Origin: Bradyrhizobium glycinis
GTDB taxonomy: Bacteria > Pseudomonadota > Alphaproteobacteria > Rhizobiales > Xanthobacteraceae
Assembly: GCF_016031655.1 (NCBI RefSeq)
Contig: NZ_JACCHQ010000001.1
Span: 620,001 to 684,000 of the forward strand
Length of the DNA stretch: 64,000 nt
Reading direction: 5' to 3'
The first letter of the stretch is position 1, and the number at the start of each line of letters is the position of its first letter. The position numbers and the translations under genes were made by a program. The notes under the pieces were generated by a model. It worked only from the letters and a program-made list of their open reading frames with translations. It had not been told where the DNA came from and made no database searches. Positions 1 through 8,180 of the stretch are shown piece after piece.

Positions 1-3000
1 CCGAGCCCGCGCCGGTCGAGAGCACCAGCGGCAGCACGCCCATGATGAACGCCATCGACGTCATCAGGATCGGGCGCAGCCGCAAGCGGCTGGCTTCGAT
101 CGCGGCCCGGATCGGCGTGCGCCCGGCGAATTCGAGCTCGCGGGCGAATTCGACGATCAGGATCGCGTTCTTGGCGGAGAGGCCGACCAGCACGATGAGG
201 CCGATCTGGGTGAAGACGTTGTTGTCTCCCTTGGAGATCCAGACGCCGAACATCGCGGCGAGCAAGCCCATCGGCACGATCATGATGATCGACAGCGGCA
301 GGGTCAGGCTCTCATACAGCGCGGCCAGCACCAGGAACACCAGGAGGATCGCCAGCGGAAACACCCAGATGCCGGAATTGCCGGCGATGAACTCCTGATA
401 GGTCAGGTCGGTCCATTCGAAGGCAAAGCCCGGCGGCAGTACTTCCGCCGCGATCCGCGTGGCGGCTTCCTGCGCCTGGCCCGACGAGAAGCCCGGCGCA
501 GCCGCTGCGTTGATATCGGACGACAGGAAGCCGTTGTAGCGGATCGCGCGCTCCGGCCCCGCGCTCTGGCGGATCTTGAGCAGCGCTGACAAGGGCACCA
601 TGTCGCCGGACGACGAGCGCACCTTCAACTGTCTGATGTCGTCGGCGCGGGCGCGGAACGGCGCGTCGGCCTGGACGCGGACGGAATAGGTGCGGCCGAA
701 CTTGTTGAAGTCGTTGACGTAGTAGGAACCGAGGTAGATCTGCAGCGTGTTGAACACTTCGGTCACGGGCACGCCCAGCTGCAGCGCCTTGGTGCGGTCG
801 ATGTCGGCGAACAGCTGGGGCACGTTGACCTGGAAGCTGGAGAACACGCCGGCGATCTCTGGAGCCTTCTGCATCGCCGCCATGAAGGCGTTAGTCGCCT
901 CGTTCAGGGCGTCATAGCCGAGACCGGCGCGGTCCTCGATTTGCAGCTTGAAGCCGCCGATGGTGCCGAGGCCGTTGACAGGCGGCGGCGGGAACATGGC
1001 GATGAAGGCTTCCTGGATGCCGGCATATTTCTTGTTCAGCTCGGCCGCGATCGCGGGGCCGCTAAGCGAGGGATCCTTGCGTTCGTCGAACGGCTTCAGC
1101 GTCGAGAACACGATGCCGGCGTTGGAGGAGTTGGTGAAGCCGGAGATCGACAGGCCCGGGAAGGCCACCGAGCTCTCGACACCGGGCTGGGTCAGCGCGA
1201 TGTCGCTCATCTTGCGGATCACCTCCTCGGTGCGGTCGAGCGTGGCGCCGTCGGGCAGGCGGGCGAAGCCGACAAGGTACTGCTTGTCCTGGCCGGGCAC
1301 GAAGCCGCTCGGCACCTGCTGGAACAGAAACGCCGTCAGCCCGACCAGCACCACATAGAGGCCCATCACCGCGGCCTTGCCCGAGATCACCTTGCCGACG
1401 GTGCCGCTGTAATTGTCCGAGGAGCGCGTGAAGGCCTTGTTGAAGCCGCGGAAGAACCAGCCGAGGCTCTTCTCCATGATCCGCGTCAGCCGGTCCTTCG
1501 GCTCGTTGTGGCCCTTGAGCAGCAGCGCCGACAATGCCGGTGACAGCGTCAGCGAGTTGATGGCGGAGATCACCGTCGAAATCGCGATCGTCAGCGCGAA
1601 CTGCTTGTAGAACTGCCCGGTGAGGCCGGAGATGAACGCGAGCGGCACGAACACCGCGATCAGCACCAGCGCGATCGCGATGATCGGACCCGAGACCTCG
1701 CGCATCGCCTGATAGGTGGCATCGCGCGGCGACAGCCCGGCCTCGATATTGCGCTCCACATTCTCGACCACGACGATGGCGTCGTCGACGACGATGCCGA
1801 TGGCGAGCACGAGCCCGAACAGGCTGAGCGCGTTGATGGAGAAGCCGAACACGTGCATCACCGCGAACGTGCCGACGATCGACACCGGCACGGCCAGCAG
1901 GGGGATGATCGAGGCCCGCCAGGTCTGCAGGAACAGGATCACCACCAGCACCACCAGCGCGATCGCCTCCAACAGCGTGTGGATCACAGCCTCGATCGAG
2001 GAGCGCACGAACTGGGTGGGATCGTAGACGATCTGGTAGGACACGCCTTCCGGCATGTTCTTCTTGATCTCCGCCATGGTGGCGCGGACATTGTCGGAGA
2101 TCTGCAGCGCGTTGGAGCCGGGCGCCTGAAAGATCGGAATCGCCACCGCCTGCTTGTTGTCCAGCAGCGAGCGCAGTCCGTATTCGGAAGCCCCCAGCTC
2201 GATGCGAGCGACGTCGCGCAGGCGAACGACCTCGCCGCGCGTGCCGGTCTTGACCACGATGTCGCCGAACTGCTCCTCGTTGGCGAGTCGGCCTTCCGCA
2301 TTGACCGAGAGCTGGAGATCGATGCCCTTGACGTTCGGCGACGAGCCGACCACGCCGGCGGCGGCCTCGACGTTCTGCGCCTGGATCGCCCTTACAATGT
2401 CGCTGGCGGTCAGGCCGTGCTCGGCCGCCTTCTGCGGATCGACCCAGACCCGCATCGAATAGTCGCCGGCGCCATAGAGCTGGACGTCGCCGACGCCGTC
2501 GATCCGCGCCAGCCTATCCTTGACGTTGAGCACGGCATAGTTGCGCAAATACGTCATGTCGTAGCGGCCGTTCGGCGACAACAGATGCACGACCATGGTG
2601 AGGTCGGGCGACGACTTCTTGGTGATGATGCCGAGCTGGCGCACCACATTGGGCAGGCGCGGCTCGGCCTGCTGCACCCGGTTCTGCACCAGCTGCGTCG
2701 CCTTGTCGGGGTCGGTGCCGAGGCGGAACGTCACCGTCAGCGTCATCGCGCCGTCGGTGGTCGCCTGGCTCGACATGTAGAGCATGTTCTCGACGCCGTT
2801 GATCTGCTCCTCGATCGGCGTCGCCACCGTCTCCGCGATCACCTTGGGGTTGGCGCCGGGATAGGTCGCGCGCACCACGACGGAGGGCGGCACGACGTCG
2901 GGATATTCCGAGATCGGCATCGCGAACAGCGAGATCAGGCCGGCCAGGAAAATCAGGACCGACAGCACGCCGGCGAAAATCGGACGATCGATGAAGAACT

Positions 3001-3013
3001 TTGAGAGATTCAT
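1..3013 (-). CDS. RND efflux transporter inner-membrane permease, HAE1/MexF-like (3' end outside window)
   Basis: Proton-driven drug or solute exporter of the inner membrane that would work with the adaptor encoded just upstream and an outer-membrane channel not seen here. The start (ATG at 3013) gives the family's N-terminus, MNLSKFFIDRPIFAGVLS, the first membrane helix. About 1004 codons are open to the window edge, against roughly 1040-1060 for the family, so only the last helix or so is missing. Visible family marks are the acidic pair of helix 4 in GIVVDDAIVVVEN, the helix-1 region ending FAMPISEYPDVVPP, and the second-half repeat beginning SGKAAVMGLYVVLVGL. It follows the adaptor gene after a 160-bp gap that holds a palindromic repeat. 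Substrate cannot be told; MexF/OqxB-like sequence suggests hydrophobic or aromatic compounds. Confidence 0.93.
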   Translation of the reverse strand, partial: MNLSKFFIDRPIFAGVLSVLIFLAGLISLFAMPISEYPDVVPPSVVVRATYPGANPKVIAETVATPIEEQINGVENMLYMSSQATTDGAMTLTVTFRLGTDPDKATQLVQNRVQQAEPRLPNVVRQLGIITKKSSPDLTMVVHLLSPNGRYDMTYLRNYAVLNVKDRLARIDGVGDVQLYGAGDYSMRVWVDPQKAAEHGLTASDIVRAIQAQNVEAAAGVVGSSPNVKGIDLQLSVNAEGRLANEEQFGDIVVKTGTRGEVVRLRDVARIELGASEYGLRSLLDNKQAVAIPIFQAPGSNALQISDNVRATMAEIKKNMPEGVSYQIVYDPTQFVRSSIEAVIHTLLEAIALVVLVVILFLQTWRASIIPLLAVPVSIVGTFAVMHVFGFSINALSLFGLVLAIGIVVDDAIVVVENVERNIEAGLSPRDATYQAMREVSGPIIAIALVLIAVFVPLAFISGLTGQFYKQFALTIAISTVISAINSLTLSPALSALLLKGHNEPKDRLTRIMEKSLGWFFRGFNKAFTRSSDNYSGTVGKVISGKAAVMGLYVVLVGLTAFLFQQVPSGFVPGQDKQYLVGFARLPDGATLDRTEEVIRKMSDIALTQPGVESSVAFPGLSISGFTNSSNAGIVFSTLKPFDERKDPSLSGPAIAAELNKKYAGIQEAFIAMFPPPPVNGLGTIGGFKLQIEDRAGLGYDALNEATNAFMAAMQKAPEIAGVFSSFQVNVPQLFADIDRTKALQLGVPVTEVFNTLQIYLGSYYVNDFNKFGRTYSVRVQADAPFRARADDIRQLKVRSSSGDMVPLSALLKIRQSAGPERAIRYNGFLSSDINAAAAPGFSSGQAQEAATRIAAEVLPPGFAFEWTDLTYQEFIAGNSGIWVFPLAILLVFLVLAALYESLTLPLSIIMIVPMGLLAAMFGVWISKGDNNVFTQIGLIVLVGLSAKNAILIVEFARELEFAGRTPIRAAIEASRLRLRPILMTSMAFIMGVLPLVLSTGAGS

Positions 3014-3054
3014 GGCCTTGCCCTGGGCAATATCCTGCGGTTCTCCGAGCGCCG

Positions 3055-3169
3055 CTCTGTCATTCCGGGGCGCGCGCATCGCGCGCGAACCCGGAATCCA
3101 GAGGTGAAGTGGTCGGAGTTCGTAATTTCCAGATTCCGGGTTCGCTATGCGCGCCCCGGAATGACAGAG
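3055..3169. repeat. Intergenic palindromic repeat, GTCATTCCGGGGCGCG family, copy 1
   Basis: A long imperfect inverted repeat: outer arms CTCTGTCATTCCGGGGCGCG at 3055 and its complement ending at 3169, inner arms GAACCCGGAATC (3087-3098) and GATTCCGGGTTC (3132-3143). It could fold into one long stem. It sits between the stop of the adaptor gene and the start of the permease gene of one apparent operon. Related copies are at 41516-41635 and 43173-43252. Confidence 0.85.
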
Positions 3170-3173
3170 AGCA

Positions 3174-4418
3174 CTAGCGTTGCACGACGTCCTGGTTGCT
3201 GTGGTTTGACGCCTGCTGTGGGCCCCGTGCGCCCATCTGTGCAATCTCCGTCTTGAGAAGGGCGCCCGGACGCACGCGTTGCAGGCCGTTGACGACGATG
3301 CGGTCGCCGGACTTCAGGCCCGAGGTGACGATGCGAAGCCCGTCGACGGCGCCGCCAAGGGTGACCGGCCGGTAGACGGCGCGGTTGTCGTCGCCGACTG
3401 CCATCACGAATTTCTTGTCCTGGTCGGTGCCGATCGCGCGCTCGTCGATCATCACCAGCGCCTGTTGCTTCGGCTGGCCCATGCGCACGCGCGCGAACTG
3501 GCCGGGGATGAGGCGCCCGTCGTCGTTGCGGAACATCGCGCGGACACGGATGGTGCCGCTCTGGCCGTTGACCTGATTGTCGATGAGCTGGATGTTGCCC
3601 TTCGCGGACAAGCCGCCCGAGGTCGTCATCTCGACCGGGATCTGATCGAGCTGGCCGCGTTGGCCGGTGCTATCTGCGATCGAGTTCAGTGCGCGCAGCA
3701 CCACCTCTTCGTCCGCATCGAACGAGGCGTAGATCGGATTGACCGAGACCAGAGAGGTCAGCACCGGGGAGGCGGTGCCGGCGGCGACGAGATTGCCGAC
3801 GGTGACCTCGATCTTGCCGACGCGGCCATCCACGGGGGCGCGCACTTCGGTGTAGTCGAGATTGAGCTTTGCGGTCTGCAGTGTCGCCTCGGCCGCCTTG
3901 ACGTTGGCGATCGCTTCGCGATTGGCGTTGTCGCGCTGGTCGTAGTCGCGCCGGGTGACCACGGCGTTGCCGACGAGCTGCGCGCCGCGCTCGAGCTCGC
4001 TCTGGGTGAAGACGACGCGCGCTTTCGCGGCCTCGAGCTGGGCGGCAGCTTTGTCGACCTCGGCCGCATAGGGAGCGGGATCAATCTTGAACAGCACGTC
4101 GCCGGCCTTCACCAGCGCACCTTCGGTGAAGTTCGCTGACATGATCGCACCCGCAACACGCGGGCGGAGCTCGACGCGGTTGATCGCCTCGAGCCGGCCG
4201 GAGAAATCGTCCCACAGCACGGTCTGCCGGGGCTCGATCATCGCGACGGTGACGGAAACAGCTTGTTCAGCCGCGGCCGCCGGTGCGGTCGCTTGCGCCG
4301 CATGAAAATAGCGGCCGGTCACGATCGAGCCGGCCGCGGCGAGGGCGCCCACGATGGCGACGCCGCCGAGAAGGCGGCGGAAACGGCCGGTGCGGGAGGT
4401 ATTTTGGGAGGGGTGCAT
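3174..4418 (-). CDS. RND efflux periplasmic adaptor (membrane fusion protein), MexE/AcrA-like
   Basis: Periplasmic adaptor that would link the downstream permease to an outer-membrane channel. 414 residues: an N-terminal membrane segment (about 14-36, GGVAIVGALAAAGS) acting as anchor or signal, a first beta/lipoyl half with VELRPRVAGAI near residue 80, an alpha-helical hairpin of about 120-190, the second lipoyl half (YTEVRAPVDGRVGKIEV near 195-210) and a beta-barrel to the end. The start at 4418 has CTCC on the plus strand (GGAG in the mRNA) seven bases upstream. It is transcribed toward the permease and divergently from the TetR gene at 4618, the usual arrangement of a repressor-controlled pump. 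Confidence 0.93.
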   Translation of the reverse strand: MHPSQNTSRTGRFRRLLGGVAIVGALAAAGSIVTGRYFHAAQATAPAAAAEQAVSVTVAMIEPRQTVLWDDFSGRLEAINRVELRPRVAGAIMSANFTEGALVKAGDVLFKIDPAPYAAEVDKAAAQLEAAKARVVFTQSELERGAQLVGNAVVTRRDYDQRDNANREAIANVKAAEATLQTAKLNLDYTEVRAPVDGRVGKIEVTVGNLVAAGTASPVLTSLVSVNPIYASFDADEEVVLRALNSIADSTGQRGQLDQIPVEMTTSGGLSAKGNIQLIDNQVNGQSGTIRVRAMFRNDDGRLIPGQFARVRMGQPKQQALVMIDERAIGTDQDKKFVMAVGDDNRAVYRPVTLGGAVDGLRIVTSGLKSGDRIVVNGLQRVRPGALLKTEIAQMGARGPQQASNHSNQDVVQR

Positions 4419-4434
4419 TTGCGCGCTCCAGATA

Positions 4435-4450
4435 TGTAGTGTTCACTACA
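4435..4450. promoter_or_regulatory. Candidate TetR operator for the efflux operon
   Basis: Perfect 16-bp palindrome TGTAGTG-TT-CACTACA, 17 bp upstream of the adaptor start codon and within the 199-bp divergent region shared with the TetR gene. Length, symmetry and position fit an AcrR/TetR-type operator; the link to the neighbouring TetR protein is inference. Confidence 0.6.
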
Positions 4451-4617
4451 GATGTGGAGCTGGATACCGCAGTGCAAGATACTTATGTACCAATCACTAA
4501 GAAAATTGTACGCCGGTACCGCGACGATTGGAAGACACAAGAAAAAGAAAGCTAGAACAAATAGATAGGATCCGGCGTTAGGCTGAGACCAGACGCCGAA
4601 TCCGAGGAGACAGGCAC

Positions 4618-5226
4618 ATGGGCATGGGACGCCCCCGCGAATTCGACGCCGAAACGGCGTTGGACCAGGCGATGGAAGTGTTTTGGCGCCATGGCTATGA
4701 GGGCGCGACCATTGCCCAGCTCACCGAGGCCATGGGCATCAATCCGCCCAGTCTCTACGCCTGCTTCGGCAACAAGGAAGGCCTGCTGAAGGCCGCGCTC
4801 GACCGCTACACCAAGCTGCGCAACATCTGGATGGACGAGGTGGTCGCGGCGCCCACAGCCCGAGCCGTTGCCGAGCGCATGCTGATGGGCATCGCCGACA
4901 AGCAGACCGATCCCGCCAATCCGCCCGGCTGCCTGCTCGTGCAGGGCGGCATCGCCTGCGGCACCGGCTCAGAAAACGTCCCCTTCGAGCTCGCCGCGCG
5001 CCGCGCCCAGAACGAGGACCAGCTCCGCGACCGTTTCGTCCGGGCCAAGGCGGAGGGCGATCTCAAGGAGAGCGCCGATCCGGCCGCGCTCGCGCGCTAT
5101 GTCTCGGCGGTGTCCGTCGGCATGGGCGTGATGGCGTCGTCAGGCGCCGATCGCGAAGCGCTGCGGCAAGTGGCGCGTGTTGCCGTGCAGGCGGTCGAGG
5201 CGCAATCATCTGACAGACCGCAATAG
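4618..5226 (+). CDS. TetR/AcrR family transcriptional regulator
   Basis: Likely repressor of the divergent RND pump. 202 residues; the N-terminal TetR helix-turn-helix is clear (MGMGRPREFDAETALDQAME, then GINPPSLYACFGNKEG around residues 40-56). The C-terminal ligand domain carries the GCLLVQGG stretch seen in the AefR/YxaF-like group. An AGGAG element lies 12 bases before the ATG at 4618; a second in-frame ATG two codons on is possible. It has its own strand and a 16-bp palindrome in its upstream region. The inducing ligand cannot be told from sequence. Confidence 0.93.
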   Translation: MGMGRPREFDAETALDQAMEVFWRHGYEGATIAQLTEAMGINPPSLYACFGNKEGLLKAALDRYTKLRNIWMDEVVAAPTARAVAERMLMGIADKQTDPANPPGCLLVQGGIACGTGSENVPFELAARRAQNEDQLRDRFVRAKAEGDLKESADPAALARYVSAVSVGMGVMASSGADREALRQVARVAVQAVEAQSSDRPQ

Positions 5227-5283
5227 CATCGCCGGCCCGCATCTTGCGCGCCGCCGCGGCCACCTCTTGGATTTGCAGCGACC

Positions 5284-6186
5284 ATGTTCGCCCTGACGTT
5301 TCTCGGGACATCGGCGAGCGTTCCCTCGGCGGAGCGCAACCATCCGGCGCTTCTCGTGGAAGCCGCAGGCAAGCGCGTCCTGGTCGATTGCGGCGAGGGC
5401 ACGCAGCGCCAGCTGCTGCGCAGCGGCGCCGGCTTCCGGCGGCTCGACCGCATCCTGCTCACCCACGCCCATCTCGACCACGTGCTCGGCATCCCCGGGC
5501 TGTTCTCGACGCTCGGTTTGCGGCGGACGTCCGAGACGATGACCGTTCACGGCGGCGCAGGCACGCTCGACCTCGTCGCCCGCATGCTCGCCGGCCTGTG
5601 GGGCGCGGGCAGGGCGCCGATCGCCGTCGAATTCGCAGCGCTGACCGAAGGACTAGTGATCGACGCCGGTGAATTCACCATCGATTGTTTTGCCGTCCGC
5701 CACCGCGACACCGACAGTTTTGGCTTCGTCTTCCAAAGCCCCGCGCGCCGTCATCTTCGGCCTGATCGCCTTATCGCGCTCGGTGTCCCCGACGGCCCCT
5801 TGCGCGGCGAGTTGGCCGCCGGCCGACCGATCGTGCTTGCCGACCGAACCATCGACCCGGAGGACGTCCTCTGCCCGCCGAGCGGCGGCAAGAAGCTCGT
5901 CGTGATCGGCGACACCGAAACCACCGATGGGCTGTCGCAATACGTAGCCGGCGCCGACATGCTAGTGATCGAGGCGACGTTCCTCGATCGCGACGCGCCG
6001 ACCGCGCGGAATTACGGCCATCTCACCGCGGCAGAAGCGGCCTCTTTTGCGGCCACGAACAACGTCGGGCAGCTCGCGCTGACGCATATATCGGGGCGCT
6101 ACGAAGACGAGGAGATCCTGACTGAAGCGGCAAGGATCTTCCCGAACAGCCGGATCGCCGCAGACTTCGACCACATCGTCGTCTAA
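5284..6186 (+). CDS. rnz: Ribonuclease Z (tRNA 3' endonuclease), MBL fold
   Basis: Metallo-beta-lactamase-fold endonuclease that removes 3' trailers from tRNA precursors. 300 residues, the length of the short-form enzyme. Seen: FLGTSASVPSAERN (residues 6-19) with the RNase Z/ElaC start, GEGTQRQLL near 38, the zinc motif HAHLDH at 61-66, the GDTE metal ligand near 212, NYGHLTA, and the terminal THISGRYED histidine. The stretch DGPLRGELAAG is typical of RNase Z rather than of general MBL hydrolases. It lies 57 bp after the TetR gene on the same strand, with no obvious functional tie. A phosphodiesterase of the same fold is the main alternative. Confidence 0.82.
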   Translation: MFALTFLGTSASVPSAERNHPALLVEAAGKRVLVDCGEGTQRQLLRSGAGFRRLDRILLTHAHLDHVLGIPGLFSTLGLRRTSETMTVHGGAGTLDLVARMLAGLWGAGRAPIAVEFAALTEGLVIDAGEFTIDCFAVRHRDTDSFGFVFQSPARRHLRPDRLIALGVPDGPLRGELAAGRPIVLADRTIDPEDVLCPPSGGKKLVVIGDTETTDGLSQYVAGADMLVIEATFLDRDAPTARNYGHLTAAEAASFAATNNVGQLALTHISGRYEDEEILTEAARIFPNSRIAADFDHIVV

Positions 6187-6247
6187 TCAGCACAAAGCGA
6201 GGCGACGCCGATGCGGCCGTCTGTTGTCCCGAAGAAACGCGCAACGC

Positions 6248-7228
6248 TCACGCCATCGGATCTTGGAAAGTGCATGTGACGCCGATCGGGTCGCTCGCGT
6301 TCTCCTGCCGTAGTTCCGCGCGTGACACAATAACGGTACGCTCGGGATTTGCGAAAGTCTCGCGCATCTCGATCGTGAGTGCGTTGTCGGCGAGCGTCAT
6401 CATGCGCCCTGGTCCGACCGCTCCATCCGCGGCCCGCGCCACGCAGTAGCTGAAATCCACGGAACCATAATCCGGAAGCGGAAACAGGTCGCCGCTTCCC
6501 GGGTCTGTCGGCCGCTCCACCACCCATTCCACCGATGATCCGAGCGGTTCGATCTTTCCGGGGGGCTGTCGGGCGAGAAACGAGCGGAACTCGCCGGTGG
6601 TCTGGTTCTTGATGAAGTACAGAACGTCTCCGCTGACCTGCACCGCAAGACCCGCGAGGATTTCATCGTCGGTCTGGATCGGGAGATTGTCGATCACCGT
6701 GATCGCTTGTGGCGTCGTTTCCCTCTCGTCCGAGTTGTGCCACCAATCCCACCAGGCAAAGTGATTTGGCTTGCGGTTGGGCCAGTGGCCGGTGCCGATT
6801 TGAGGAAGGGACGTATTGGGTAACTTGCCGTTGCGGCCGTCGAGGCCCACCCACAACAACGATTTTGGATCGTCGGAGTGCGTATTCAGCGCCGGCGCCG
6901 ATGGCAGACTTACGGCCGGCGCCTTCCATTTGCCTGCGGCGAAAACAATCCGCTGCGGCCAGGGCGTGGAGATCAGCGCCCCCGACCAATTCAGCATCGA
7001 CTCGAGCGCCCCTCCGAGCGACGGGGGATCGATGGTGCTGAACGTCGGTTGTTTCGCGAAAAAGTCCTTTGAAACCAGAGTTGTCCAAAATTCGAACAGC
7101 TCCGGCTCGGTGAGAACATCCGGCTTTTGCGGAATGCCGTAGAGATCGAGCTTGTCCGGGCTGGCCTCGAGAAGGTTGAAGCCGTCAGGCACGACCGCGT
7201 ACAAGCCGTAGCGATCAGTCTTGGGCAT
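6248..7228 (-). CDS. Glutamic peptidase homologue (eqolisin, peptidase family G1/A4-like)
   Basis: Predicted acid endopeptidase of the eqolisin fold, a family best known from fungi. With the start at 7228 (MPKTDRYG, GGGAGG five bases upstream) it has 326 residues. A roughly 75-residue N-terminal part precedes the family signature: NWSGA at 80-84, AAGKWKAP near 98-104, WVGLDG at 126-131, PQIGTGHW with Gln143, WWDWW at 159-163, SGDVLYFIKNQTTGEF near 199, and SSVEWVVERP with Glu234. Gln143 and Glu234 sit where the catalytic Gln/Glu pair of scytalidoglutamic peptidase is found. No signal peptide is visible, which is odd for a family of secreted enzymes. It overlaps the PAP2 gene by 14 bp. Activity is inferred from conserved residues only; a non-catalytic lectin-like use of the fold is possible. 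Confidence 0.75.
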   Translation of the reverse strand: MPKTDRYGLYAVVPDGFNLLEASPDKLDLYGIPQKPDVLTEPELFEFWTTLVSKDFFAKQPTFSTIDPPSLGGALESMLNWSGALISTPWPQRIVFAAGKWKAPAVSLPSAPALNTHSDDPKSLLWVGLDGRNGKLPNTSLPQIGTGHWPNRKPNHFAWWDWWHNSDERETTPQAITVIDNLPIQTDDEILAGLAVQVSGDVLYFIKNQTTGEFRSFLARQPPGKIEPLGSSVEWVVERPTDPGSGDLFPLPDYGSVDFSYCVARAADGAVGPGRMMTLADNALTIEMRETFANPERTVIVSRAELRQENASDPIGVTCTFQDPMA

Positions 7229-8165
7229 CTTTCCCTCCCGCAAAGTCATCGGTCTCCGTCCATTCGCGCTTGGCGTTGTCGATGAGCTTTGCAAACCTCG
7301 GCAGGTACGCTCGATCGAAGAGAATTTTGTCGGTGATCGCGCCTGCGAGTGTCACGCCCGCCACCGTGTCCGAGCGGTAGTGAAGGCCGGCGATTTCGCG
7401 ATTGCGCGCCACTCTGTCGGCGAGAACGCCGAGCGACTTATCAATCGTGGTTGTCCCTGCAGCTGCCGGCGGGGGGACGGGGCGGCCGAGCGATGGCGGA
7501 ATGACTTTCGTGAGCAGCCTCGCGAAGACGTGAGCCTGGGTTGCGTGACCGCTTGGGAAGGACGCGTGCCCGCCGTGCTGGATCGGCGACATGAGGCCGG
7601 GGACAACCTGAGTTGGACGCGGACGATTGAAATGAGCCTTGTAGTGCATCGTTATCAATGCCGTGAGCGCGTCGGCGACGATCAGCATGCGCGATGTCGC
7701 CGGGTGCGTCGTCGCCGTCGCGGACACCAGATGCAGGAACTTGCTGATGAATTCGTCGGCCTCAGAGACGATATCGCCGAGGGCCGCGGCGCGCTCGTGA
7801 ACCGCCATGTTCCTCAAAGCGACGATATCGTCGTCAAGGCTTCCGGCCCAAGGGGTTGGCCCGGCGCCGAGCAGCGCAAAGCCGCCGAGCCTGTCGAGCC
7901 AATCTCCCCGACTGGCGAGATCGGACATCACGACCCAGGCGTACCACCTGGTCGACCACAGCCTCATGCCAAAGCCGCTGGGATCAAATCTGGCGCCGGC
8001 GATATCGCGCTCGCTTATGAATGGGCGATCGACGCGGTCGCTGAACATGGCGCCGCCTGATCCGCCTGCGTTGCCGCCGTAGCCTCCATACCCGCCATAG
8101 CCCCCGTAGCCGCCATATCCGCCATAGCCGCCGTATCCGCCATATCCTCCGTATCCGCCTGCCAT
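7215..8165 (-). CDS. PAP2 superfamily protein (vanadium haloperoxidase/acid phosphatase fold) with N-terminal GGY repeat
   Basis: Phosphatase or haloperoxidase of the PAP2 fold. 316 residues. The three family motifs are complete: Lys176 with Arg183-Pro184 in KAHFNRPRP, SFPSGHAT with His207, and Arg256, His262 and Asp266 in NREIAGLHYRSD. The N-terminus is nine copies of Gly-Gly-Tyr (residues 3-29), then GGNAGGSGG. No signal peptide or clear membrane helices are seen, so it is probably a soluble protein of the haloperoxidase-like group rather than a lipid phosphatase. GAGG is strong just before the ATG (AGAGGAGG, five-base spacer). It lies 15 bp after the BTAD regulator and overlaps the glutamic peptidase homologue, so the three form one transcription unit. 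Confidence 0.85.
   Translation of the reverse strand: MAGGYGGYGGYGGYGGYGGYGGYGGYGGYGGNAGGSGGAMFSDRVDRPFISERDIAGARFDPSGFGMRLWSTRWYAWVVMSDLASRGDWLDRLGGFALLGAGPTPWAGSLDDDIVALRNMAVHERAAALGDIVSEADEFISKFLHLVSATATTHPATSRMLIVADALTALITMHYKAHFNRPRPTQVVPGLMSPIQHGGHASFPSGHATQAHVFARLLTKVIPPSLGRPVPPPAAAGTTTIDKSLGVLADRVARNREIAGLHYRSDTVAGVTLAGAITDKILFDRAYLPRFAKLIDNAKREWTETDDFAGGKDAQD
8079..8159. repeat. 9-bp tandem repeat, nine copies, coding Gly-Gly-Tyr
   Basis: Nine consecutive 9-bp units within the 5' end of the PAP2-fold gene, each coding Gly-Gly-Tyr with silent variation among GGC/GGA and TAC/TAT codons. The unit keeps frame, so copy-number change would lengthen or shorten the protein without inactivating it. 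Confidence 0.95.
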
Positions 8166-8180
8166 GTGTGCCTCCTCTGT

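Noticed and set aside
1853..3004. 383-codon plus-strand frame opposite the first RND permease
   Set aside because: Antisense shadow rich in His, Arg and Asp; the minus strand carries the permease with conserved helices.
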